Shown in pieces: positions 1-7,428 of a stretch of 8,148 bases of DNA. Below the pieces are notes generated by a model, which saw only the letters and a list, made by a program, of their open reading frames with translations, was not told the origin of the DNA and did no database searches. Within the stretch, counting starts at the first letter, position 1; each line of letters opens with the position of its first letter. Where the stretch lies: the NCBI GenBank assembly GCA_024639625.1, contig JAHEIA010000123.1:1-8148 (forward strand), read 5' to 3'. This DNA is from Chromatiales bacterium (GTDB lineage: Bacteria; Pseudomonadota; Gammaproteobacteria; Chromatiales; Chromatiaceae). Both the position numbers and the translations under genes were made by a program.

Positions 1-528
1 GGCATCATCATCGGCTTGATCGCCGGGCTGATCGCGGTCACCTTGACCGAAAGCATCGGCTCCCAGTTCATGCCGTGGGGCCGTTGGCCGATGACCATAC
101 ACTCGGCGGGCTGGGGTATCTTCTTCAACCTCGGCCTGGCGATCCTGGTCTCTGCGGTGACCCAGAACAAACAGGAACTCGAGCACCGCATGACCTTCCA
201 TAACTTCCTGCATGAGCATGCGGCCCTCCCAGCGGAGAAGAAGGGTCTGGTCCCGGTTGCCTGGATCATCACCCTGGTCTGGTTCTTCTTCGGCATCGGC
301 CCCGGCGCCGTGATCGGCAACTGGATCTTCGGCGACCCGACCAACGCCGCGACCTGGGTCTTCGGCATGCCGTCGATCTGGGCCTGGCAGTTGCTGTGGT
401 GGGCCCTGGGCGTCGGCATGATGTGGTTCCTCGCCTACAAGATGGAGCTGTCGACCGTGCCGACGATCGAGGTCGAGGCCCTCCATGAGGACATCGGCGA
501 TATCCAGATGGACGTCGATCGGCCATAA
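1..528 (+). CDS. Sodium:solute symporter family protein, C-terminal part (5' end outside window)
   Basis: The frame is open from the first base and ends at TAA 526-528, giving about 175 residues of a longer protein. The fragment is strongly hydrophobic, with about four membrane segments at roughly fragment residues 1-13, 31-52, 82-103 and 124-147. A charged loop with the motif HNFLHEH lies between the second and third, and the tail after YKMELSTVP is short and acidic. The pattern resembles the C-terminus of the sodium:solute symporters (SSS family) of the VC_2705 type, which often sit near acs and are thought to import acetate or related monocarboxylates. That assignment is from family memory, and the substrate is inferred from the acs gene in the window. 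Members of that group usually have a small DUF4212 partner encoded just upstream, which here would be outside the window. A strong terminator follows, so this looks like the last gene of its transcript. Confidence 0.8.
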   Translation, partial: GIIIGLIAGLIAVTLTESIGSQFMPWGRWPMTIHSAGWGIFFNLGLAILVSAVTQNKQELEHRMTFHNFLHEHAALPAEKKGLVPVAWIITLVWFFFGIGPGAVIGNWIFGDPTNAATWVFGMPSIWAWQLLWWALGVGMMWFLAYKMELSTVPTIEVEALHEDIGDIQMDVDRP

Positions 529-547
529 TCAGCTTGGCAAAGGACTG

Positions 548-578
548 GGGGAGGGCGCCGCCCTCCCCTTTTTTCTTT
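548..578 (+). terminator. Rho-independent terminator after the symporter gene
   Basis: A perfect 9-bp G/C-rich stem (GGGGAGGGC at 548-556, GCCCTCCCC at 560-568) encloses a 3-nt loop. It is followed at once by six T residues, a C and three more T. It lies 20 bases after the symporter stop codon. The T tract lies on the + strand only, so it terminates the symporter transcript and separates it from the gene at 671. Confidence 0.93.
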
Positions 579-670
579 CCGCAAGCCGCTGTTGCTTGCA
601 CTAACCACGACGCAGGAAGCGTTCTGGCGGCGACCGAGCCCCTGCACCCGCACACCGTTCAGACCGAATC

Positions 671-907
671 ATGAGCTGGTATTTCTATTTCTCCGTCGCC
701 GTACTCGCCCTGATGCTGTATTTCCCGGCCAGCAAGATCATCTGGGTGCTGAGCGTACGCCGACTGCAACGCAAATCGAAACAAGAACTCTCCACCGAAG
801 AGGTTGCGCGCCAGAAGGGCCGCGCCCGCTTCATCGCGGTATTGCTGGTGGTGGCGTTCTCCTTCCTGTTCAACTGGAACCTGTTCGGCGGTGCCCATGG
901 CGCCTAG
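671..907 (+). CDS. Small two-helix inner-membrane protein, function unknown
   Basis: This 78-residue protein starts at ATG 671 and ends at TAG 905-907. Two hydrophobic helices (about residues 4-27 and 52-70) flank a strongly charged, basic middle section (VRRLQRKSKQELSTEEVARQ). This predicts a hairpin membrane protein with the loop, and probably both ends arranged around it, set by the positive-inside rule. I recognise no enzymatic motif and assign no function. No clear Shine-Dalgarno sequence precedes the ATG, but the downstream overlap with the TPR gene and the membrane-like composition support a real gene. It begins 93 bases after the symporter terminator, so it needs its own promoter, which I could not identify with confidence. 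It is probably translated together with the TPR protein, whose start codon lies within its last four codons. Confidence 0.75.
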   Translation: MSWYFYFSVAVLALMLYFPASKIIWVLSVRRLQRKSKQELSTEEVARQKGRARFIAVLLVVAFSFLFNWNLFGGAHGA

Positions 908-1595
908 CGACCGGATCTACCGCTACCTGGTGCGGGCCGCCATCGTGCTGACTGTGGCCTGGGTGGCATGGACGATCTACGAGATGGCGGGTTCCGAGTC
1001 GTCGCCATACGGCCACGACCTGGCCGCCGCCCTCAAGCTGCTCGAAGACGGTCAATTCGACCTCGCCCTGGAGAGCTACCAAGAGGTGCTCGACAGCGAC
1101 CCGGACGAGCGGAACGCCCTGCGAGGCAAGGCCCAGGCCCTGCGGCAACTCGGCGCCCAGGCCCAGATGCGTGCGCTCACGCTGCAAGAGGAAGGCGACG
1201 AGCGCGCCGCCGAGAGTGCGCGTATACGAGCGGAGCAGTTGCTGCTGCGTTCCGTGGACGCCTACGACAGGGCCATCGCGGCGGAGGAAGCAACAGGGAT
1301 CGGGGAGCACAACCGCAGCGTCCTTGGTGTCAGCTACGCGAATCGCGGCATCGCCAGAGACACCATGGACGATTACCATGGGGCCCTGGCCGACTACGAA
1401 AAAGCGCTCGAGCTGGAGCCCGAGGTCGCGGACGGACCGGGTTGGCTCACCCGCTTCCTGCGCAACCAGCCGCAGAGGCCCCCATCGGTCAAGGACCGCG
1501 CGGACTATTTGCGGGAACAACTGGCGAAACCGCCCGATGAACGCGTGCTGCGGGTCCCGCAACGCGACGCGGAGCAACGCGCTTACAAGATGTAG
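897..1595 (+). CDS. Membrane-anchored tetratricopeptide-repeat protein
   Basis: This protein has 232 residues, starting at ATG 897 and ending at TAG 1593-1595. One N-terminal hydrophobic helix (about residues 11-28) acts as a membrane anchor or uncleaved signal. A TPR-like helical pair follows at about 40-72 (motif QFDLALESYQEVLDSDP), then a long charged helical region, and a second clear TPR at about 143-175 (YANRGIARDTMDDYHGALAD, then a helix ending in LELEP). The tail is Pro- and Arg-rich. TPR domains scaffold protein complexes, and the partner here is unknown. The frame is open further upstream (a TTG at 804, a GTG at 891). The upstream portion would lie out of frame over the preceding gene and reads as Arg/Ser/Trp-rich nonsense, so ATG 897 is chosen. 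The 11-base overlap with the 78-residue membrane protein suggests translational coupling. The gene ends 33 bases from the stop of the convergent minus-strand locus. Confidence 0.8.
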   Translation: MAPSDRIYRYLVRAAIVLTVAWVAWTIYEMAGSESSPYGHDLAAALKLLEDGQFDLALESYQEVLDSDPDERNALRGKAQALRQLGAQAQMRALTLQEEGDERAAESARIRAEQLLLRSVDAYDRAIAAEEATGIGEHNRSVLGVSYANRGIARDTMDDYHGALADYEKALELEPEVADGPGWLTRFLRNQPQRPPSVKDRADYLREQLAKPPDERVLRVPQRDAEQRAYKM

Positions 1596-1628
1596 GCCCG
1601 CCCCCGCGACCCTTGCCCCAAGCCGGTC

Positions 1629-1793
1629 TTAGAACAGCTTGAGGATGTCGACGAAGAGAACCCGCAGAAAGAACAAGAGCGCAATGGAACCGAACAGCAG
1701 GTGGCCGATATCGTTTTCCCCGTCTTCGTTGCGGTGGGTAAGCGCATGCCAGGCGACGGCCCCGGTTACCAGCAGAAATACCCAGTCCAGCAC
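1629..1793 (-). CDS. Possible small two-helix membrane protein, or the C-terminal part of the preceding minus-strand gene
   Basis: Reading the minus strand, a frame ending at TAA (1631-1629) is open back to the TGA at 1853-1851. If it is a separate gene, the only standard start is GTG at 1793, with AGGA nine bases upstream. That gives 54 residues beginning VLDWVFLLVTGAVAWHALTH. There are two hydrophobic helices (VLDWVFLLVTGAVAWHAL and a C-terminal one containing IALLFFLRVLFVDIL), joined by a polar loop rich in His, Asp, Glu and Asn. The 19 codons between the TGA and the GTG also look coding: 15 of 19 have G or C in third position, similar to 42 of 54 after the GTG. The true protein may therefore begin earlier or be continuous with the upstream ORF in the same frame. 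No family is recognised. Confidence 0.5.
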   Translation of the reverse strand: MLDWVFLLVTGAVAWHALTHRNEDGENDIGHLLFGSIALLFFLRVLFVDILKLF

Positions 1794-1850
1794 GCGCGTG
1801 TTTCCTCGTTGGTTGCCGATCGAGAGGGTCCGGCCCGTAAAGACCGAGCG

Positions 1851-1853
1851 TCA
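1851..1853 (-). other. In-frame TGA separating two parts of one long minus-strand reading frame
   Basis: The TGA is the only in-frame stop between ATG 2261 and TAA 1631-1629 on the minus strand. It is followed by C, giving UGAC, a context known to terminate poorly in bacteria. It directly follows the residues CYFPPCY. A weak 5-bp hairpin can form shortly downstream (GGTC plus a T-G wobble, closing on GGACC), but it does not look like a good bacterial selenocysteine-insertion element. The codon may be an ordinary stop, a leaky stop, a nonsense mutation or, least likely, a selenocysteine codon. Confidence 0.45.
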
Positions 1854-2261
1854 ATAACAGGGGGGAAAATAGCAGTTTTCCGTCCAGCGAACCAGATCGT
1901 CGTAGTACAAGCTGGCCAGCAGCAACAACAGGCATACCGCGAGCAGGATGGCGCTGTGGATCCTTCCCCGCCGCAGCAACTCGGCGCTGGCAGGAAGGGG
2001 ATGAACACCGTATTCCGCACCGCGCAGTGTGCCGTCCGCGGCCTTGGCGAGGATCTCCCGGGCCAGATGGCGTACCCAGGGGGGCACGACGGAGCGGAAC
2101 ATGTACGCGCTAAAATGTCTTTCGATGACACTCGGCTCCGGGGGGCTACCGTGCCACCGCTGGTAGGCGACAGAAAAAAGGCGAAACTCACTGGTATCCA
2201 GCAGATCGGCGGCTTCGATCACCGCTTTGGCATCCGGGTTTTCGATCCAGTGGGTCTTCAT
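1851..2261 (-). CDS. Uncharacterised membrane-anchored protein with cysteine-rich end
   Basis: This protein has 136 residues, from ATG 2261 to TGA 1853-1851. The first ~100 residues look like a soluble, mostly helical domain with many aromatic and His residues (MKTHWIENPDAKAVIEAADL, then SVVPPWVRHLARE). One strong hydrophobic helix follows at about 102-120, then a short segment ending TENCYFPPCY with Cys130 and Cys135. No known domain or catalytic motif is recognised, and no function is offered. The sequence is protein-like in composition, and the opposite-strand ORF over it is not, which supports the minus strand as coding. The ribosome-binding site is weak (AAAG directly before ATG). The gene is divergent from the DUF294-type regulator gene, with 80 bases between start codons, so the two could share a control region. 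The reading frame continues beyond the TGA for 73 more codons, so this protein may be a truncated or leaky version of a 210-codon product. Confidence 0.75.
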   Translation of the reverse strand: MKTHWIENPDAKAVIEAADLLDTSEFRLFSVAYQRWHGSPPEPSVIERHFSAYMFRSVVPPWVRHLAREILAKAADGTLRGAEYGVHPLPASAELLRRGRIHSAILLAVCLLLLLASLYYDDLVRWTENCYFPPCY

Positions 2262-2293
2262 CTTTATGCAATATAGATGAGAAATCTGCTGCG

Positions 2294-2322
2294 CTAGTAT
2301 GCATCAGACCGATCAATGACAA
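2294..2322 (-). promoter_or_regulatory. Candidate sigma70-type promoter for the minus-strand membrane-protein gene
   Basis: On the minus strand, TTGTCA (2322-2317) matches the -35 consensus at five of six bases. It is followed after exactly 17 bases by TACTAG (2299-2294), a poor -10 match at three of six. Transcription would begin near 2287 and leave a leader of about 26 bases. The site lies in the 80-base divergent gap, which is visibly richer in A/T than its surroundings. No convincing promoter was found there for the + strand gene at 2342. This is a pattern match only. Confidence 0.3.
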
Positions 2323-2341
2323 TCTTTGTTTCGAAAACGGC

Positions 2342-4228
2342 ATGAACCAGATCAGCGTAAATAAATCTTCCCCGCTAGAAATGCTCTCCGACACGCGCAG
2401 CTTCCGCGACGTGGACCCGGAGACCCTGCAGGCCTTCGTCGCCGCCTCCCGCATCCGCACCGTCAGCGCCGGGGAGGCCCTGTTTCGCTCCGGCGAGGCC
2501 TACGACGAGCGCGTGTATGTCTTGTTCCGCGGGGAGATGCTGATGCGCCGCCCCGGCGGCGTGGAAATGGACGTGCAAGCCGGTGACTTCCTCGGGTTGG
2601 CCAACTATCTGGATCGCCAACCCCACACCTCGAGCGCCGTGGCGCAAACGAATGTCAGCGTACTCGAGGTGCCGGCGACGGTTCTGCACGAACTCGAACA
2701 GCATCATCCCTCCCTATTCAATGCCCTCAACCGCATCCTAGCAGAGAAGCTGCGCGACCGCAGACCCGACCGGCAGGTCGAAAGCGGCGCCCTGGCAGAA
2801 CCCGTCAGTACCGTCATGAAGTCCCCGGTTGCCTCCTGCGGACCGGGGATGACGCTCCAGGAGGCCTTCCTATTCATGCGCGAGCGGCGCATCGGCAGCT
2901 GCGTGGTGACCGACGCAGACGGTCGGCTGCTGGGTCTCCTGACCTACGCCGGCCTCGCCGAAGCGATGTTGCTCAAGGATGCGCAGCCGGCGGACAGCAT
3001 CCTGAAGGTAGCCTGCGAAGAGGCTCGGGTCATCACGGCAAGCACTCCGCTATGGAAGGCGGAAGAACTGCAGCAGCGCTACAACGCAAAATACCTGATC
3101 GTCGTCGAGGGGGAGAACCCCATCGGGATGATCTCGCAGACCGATATGCTGCGCGCGGTCATGGCGCAGCATACGGCCTTCTCGTCCTTGGCCAGCGACG
3201 CTCAGAACATCAAGGAACTCGCCGATATCTCGTCGCGGGTCGCGGAATTCGCCGCCAAGGCGCGCGAGGCGCACCGCCGGCCGACTACCGCGGTGCGCTT
3301 TCTGAGCGAGAACCATCTGGCCATTCAGCGGCGCGGGATCGAGCTCGCACTGGAGTGGATGGAGGACCACGGCCATGGCAAACCGCCCCTGCCCTTCAGC
3401 GTATTGATCATGGGTTCGGGCGGGCGCAAGGAAATGCTGCTCAACCCGGACCAAGACAACGCCATCATCATCGGCGACGCGCCCGAGACGAAAGACAAGG
3501 AACAACAGGATTGGTTCGAACGCTTCACCAAGCGCGTCAATCGCAACCTGGACCGCACGGGGTATCCCCTGTGCCCGGGGGACATCATGGCGCGCAACCC
3601 GATGTATCGGAAAACCCTGAGCGAATGGAAGGAACAGATCTCCAACGTCGCCAGCAAGCCCACCGACAAGGCAGCGCGCTGGGCAAACGTGATGTTCGAC
3701 TTCGACACCCTCTACGGGGACGATTCCCTCACCACGGAGCTGCGCCGTCACACCCTGGCGGAACTGGAGCAGCAACCGCGTTTGCTCAGCCTGATGGCCG
3801 CCCACGACGCGGAAGGCAAACCGGCCCTCGGTTTCTTCAACCAGCTGATAACGACCACCAAGGACGATCGGGGAGAGCACATCGACATCAAACGCAACGG
3901 CCTGCGAATCGTCGCCGACGTCGCGCGTATTTTCGCCCTGCAGTCCGGGGTCGCGGCAACCAATACGGTCGACCGCCTGACCGGTCTAGTCCGAGTGGGC
4001 AAACTTTCGGACGATTTCGCCACCAGCGTGGCGGAGGGATTCGACGAACTGCTGGACCTACTCCTGGCACATCAACTCCGGCAGGCAAGCAACAATAAGA
4101 AACTGGACAAATTGATCAATCCAGACAAGATTTCCGCCAGTGCTCGCTCGTCGTTGCGCATGGCGATGCGCGCGGTGAAGCGTTTTCAGGACCGGCTGCA
4201 GGACGACTACGGAAGCGACGTCTTCTAG
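2342..4228 (+). CDS. DUF294 putative nucleotidyltransferase with cNMP-binding-like and paired CBS domains
   Basis: This protein has 628 residues, with four regions in order. A cNMP-binding-like beta-roll covers about 15-135. Two CBS domains lie at about 155-210 and 220-275 (first one opens VSTVMKSPVA; second ends in GMISQTDMLRAVM). A GlnD-like nucleotidyltransferase domain covers about 300-460, and a DUF294 C-terminal substrate-binding-like helical domain about 480-625. The nucleotidyltransferase signature is intact: MGSGGRKE at 357-364 with the acidic pair Asp370/Asp372 (PDQDN), and a further acidic cluster at FDFDTLYGD. The architecture is that of a cytoplasmic sensor-transferase: CBS pairs commonly bind adenine nucleotides, and the transferase domain resembles enzymes that nucleotidylate proteins. 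The actual target is unknown. The cNMP pocket looks degenerate: the usual Gly-Glu is Gly85-Leu86, and no phosphate-binding Arg is seen after it. No good Shine-Dalgarno sequence precedes ATG 2342. The start is chosen because the domain begins soon after. The exonuclease gene follows after 33 bases. A role in acetate metabolism is inferred from context. Confidence 0.9.
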   Translation: MNQISVNKSSPLEMLSDTRSFRDVDPETLQAFVAASRIRTVSAGEALFRSGEAYDERVYVLFRGEMLMRRPGGVEMDVQAGDFLGLANYLDRQPHTSSAVAQTNVSVLEVPATVLHELEQHHPSLFNALNRILAEKLRDRRPDRQVESGALAEPVSTVMKSPVASCGPGMTLQEAFLFMRERRIGSCVVTDADGRLLGLLTYAGLAEAMLLKDAQPADSILKVACEEARVITASTPLWKAEELQQRYNAKYLIVVEGENPIGMISQTDMLRAVMAQHTAFSSLASDAQNIKELADISSRVAEFAAKAREAHRRPTTAVRFLSENHLAIQRRGIELALEWMEDHGHGKPPLPFSVLIMGSGGRKEMLLNPDQDNAIIIGDAPETKDKEQQDWFERFTKRVNRNLDRTGYPLCPGDIMARNPMYRKTLSEWKEQISNVASKPTDKAARWANVMFDFDTLYGDDSLTTELRRHTLAELEQQPRLLSLMAAHDAEGKPALGFFNQLITTTKDDRGEHIDIKRNGLRIVADVARIFALQSGVAATNTVDRLTGLVRVGKLSDDFATSVAEGFDELLDLLLAHQLRQASNNKKLDKLINPDKISASARSSLRMAMRAVKRFQDRLQDDYGSDVF

Positions 4229-4261
4229 AGTCTGGACCCACGCATCGAGTAGAGGCCAAGC

Positions 4262-4990
4262 ATGCCCAGTGAACAATTCCGAGAGACCATGTCCCGTATC
4301 CGTGCGGGGCTGCGGCGGAAGTTGACTCGAGGTGCGCTGCTGGAAGACCCGGAGATGCACAGCCTGCAGCAGCGGCTGCTCGAGCTCGCCCCCCGCGAGT
4401 TGACCCAACAAGCCGTCGCCGAAACCCGTTTTGTGGTTATTGACACCGAAACCACCGGGTTGAAGGCCTACGCCGGAGACGAGATCGTGTCCATCTCCTT
4501 GCTGGAACTCGAGGGGATACACGCCACCGGGAGAGAGTTCAGCACCCTGATCAACCCGGGCCGCGACATCCCCGAGTCCTCGGTCGAGATCCACCATATC
4601 CGCAACGAGGACGTCGCGGATGCGCCGGTCCTAGAAGAGGTGCTGCTCGAAGTGGTGGATTTCATCGACCATGCGGTTCTTGTCGGCCACCATATCGGTT
4701 TCGACATCCGCTTCCTCAACCGGGTCCTGCACCGGGAGATGCTGTGCCATCTGAAGCATCCCTGGCTCGACACCATGCTGCTGTATCTGGCTGCCAGCGG
4801 CCGGGTCGGACACTACTCGCTGGAGGATGTGGCGAATTTCTCCCAGGTCGAGATCCACGGTCGGCACACGGCTCACGGCGACGCGGTAACCGCCGCCAAA
4901 GTGTTTCGCCAGTTGGTCGGGCATCTCGGCGAATTCACCAGTCCGGTGCAGCTGCTGATCGATCGCCAATTCGAGCTCGGCCACTTCTGA
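4262..4990 (+). CDS. DEDDh-family 3'-5' exonuclease (DnaQ/RNase T type)
   Basis: This protein has 242 residues, with AGAGG six bases before ATG 4262. All three exonuclease motifs are present. Exo I is VIDTETTGL, with Asp61 and Glu63. Exo II is GHHIGFD, with Asp148. Exo III is HTAHGDA, with His202 and Asp207. These supply the four acids and the general-base His that bind two metal ions and hydrolyse 3' ends of DNA or RNA. The overall form matches the epsilon-like exonuclease domain without any polymerase-binding tail. A helical, charged N-terminal extension of about 55 residues precedes Exo I. It is probably not the replicative epsilon subunit itself, since it is embedded between a DUF294 regulator and acs and has a different N-terminus. 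The physiological substrate cannot be read from the sequence. Its 33-base spacing from the DUF294 gene suggests one transcript and perhaps a functional pairing. Confidence 0.92.
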   Translation: MPSEQFRETMSRIRAGLRRKLTRGALLEDPEMHSLQQRLLELAPRELTQQAVAETRFVVIDTETTGLKAYAGDEIVSISLLELEGIHATGREFSTLINPGRDIPESSVEIHHIRNEDVADAPVLEEVLLEVVDFIDHAVLVGHHIGFDIRFLNRVLHREMLCHLKHPWLDTMLLYLAASGRVGHYSLEDVANFSQVEIHGRHTAHGDAVTAAKVFRQLVGHLGEFTSPVQLLIDRQFELGHF

Positions 4991-5030
4991 TGCGCGGCTG
5001 CCGATCCGGATGCCGCAATGGAGAACAACA

Positions 5031-5333
5031 ATGAAGATCGTGCCCCGCTGGAGTGATTCTCCGTTCGCCAAAGCCATCCTCTGGGTCCTGTTCGCCATCG
5101 TGTTCTACAATTCAGGTTTGACGTTCACTACCTGGCTGCTCAGCCCCGAGGACTTTTCCGGCGGATGGGACTGGTTTTGGCTGCTGCTGTTTCCCGCACT
5201 GGTGCCCGCCTTCTTCCTCGTAAACCGGCGCCTGGGATGCGTTGGCGGGACCTGCAACAGAGGCCAAGGCAGCGTGAAACAGCAGGAGGCAGAACGACAA
5301 GACCGGGTATCCGAACGCATGCCAGGCATGTGA
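5031..5333 (+). CDS. Small two-helix membrane protein with CX4C motif, function unknown
   Basis: This protein has 100 residues from ATG 5031, with GGAG seven bases upstream (5020-5023). An in-frame ATG at 5010 would add seven residues but would include that ribosome-binding site, so 5031 is preferred. Hydrophobic helices lie at about 14-37 and 46-64, joined by an acidic, aromatic loop (SPEDFSGGWDWFW). After the second helix comes NRRLGCVGGTCNRG, with Cys70 and Cys75 in a CX4C arrangement, then a polar, charged tail of about 25 residues. The paired Cys could bind a metal or form a disulphide, but this is speculation. It lies 40 bases after the exonuclease gene and 78 bases before acs, in the same direction, so it may be part of an acs-linked transcript. 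No family is recognised. Confidence 0.75.
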   Translation: MKIVPRWSDSPFAKAILWVLFAIVFYNSGLTFTTWLLSPEDFSGGWDWFWLLLFPALVPAFFLVNRRLGCVGGTCNRGQGSVKQQEAERQDRVSERMPGM

Positions 5334-5362
5334 AATCCTCGGCACAGGTTCCACCATAAGCA

Positions 5363-5385
5363 GACCCGGCACGCATGGGTCCGGG
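5363..5385 (+). promoter_or_regulatory. Hairpin-forming acs leader segment with two alternative stems
   Basis: In the 78-base gap before acs, GACCC (5363-5367) can pair with GGGTC (5377-5381). The overlapping CCCGG (5365-5369) can instead pair with CCGGG (5381-5385). The two stems exclude each other. No T tract follows, so it is not an intrinsic terminator. The acs ribosome-binding site (AGGAG at 5400-5404, seven bases before ATG) lies 14 bases beyond. The stems are short and may be chance in G/C-rich DNA. Confidence 0.25.
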
Positions 5386-5411
5386 CGAAGAAAAGCAAAA
5401 GGAGAGTCAGC

Positions 5412-7358
<1,947 letters not shown>

Positions 7359-7367
7359 CAGCCGAAC

Positions 7368-7399
7368 GCCGTCCGGCCCTGCGGGTCGGACGGCTTGTT
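7368..7399 (+). terminator. Rho-independent terminator after acs
   Basis: GCCGTCCG (7368-7375) pairs perfectly with CGGACGGC (7387-7394). The stem extends inward through one G-T wobble and three G-C pairs to a TGC loop, making 12 pairs in all. It begins nine bases after the acs stop codon. The following run is TTGTT, so the U tract is short and the terminator is somewhat weaker than the one at 548-578. It separates acs from the NYN-domain gene. Confidence 0.8.
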
Positions 7400-7428
7400 C
7401 GCCGGCTTTCCGTGGACCAATCCCTGGC

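Noticed and set aside
804..896. Upstream TTG extension of the TPR protein
   Set aside because: The added residues are Arg/Ala/Ser/Trp-rich, overlap the preceding gene out of frame and precede the natural membrane anchor at ATG 897.
870..1577. A 235-codon minus-strand ORF opposite the TPR gene
   Set aside because: The + strand frame has a membrane anchor and recognisable TPR motifs; the opposite frame has none and no ribosome-binding site.
1815..1853. Selenocysteine insertion at the TGA
   Set aside because: The only nearby hairpin is five pairs with a wobble and lies too close to the TGA for a typical bacterial insertion element; CYFPPCY before the TGA is not a known redox motif. It is kept only as the least likely option under the main finding.
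1701..2276. A 191-codon + strand ORF opposite the minus-strand membrane-protein locus
   Set aside because: It lacks helices or motifs, while the minus strand frame encodes clear membrane helices and a balanced soluble domain.
3050..4098. Long ORFs on both strands (3052-4098 + and 3050-3880 -) inside the DUF294 gene
   Set aside because: Both are out-of-frame shadows of a gene with clear CBS and nucleotidyltransferase motifs. Their translations are Arg/Gly/Pro-rich without domains.
5334..5411. A CRP or sigma54 site before acs
   Set aside because: TGTGA occurs at the end of the preceding gene, but the matching half-site is absent, and no TGGCAC-N5-TTGC pattern was found.
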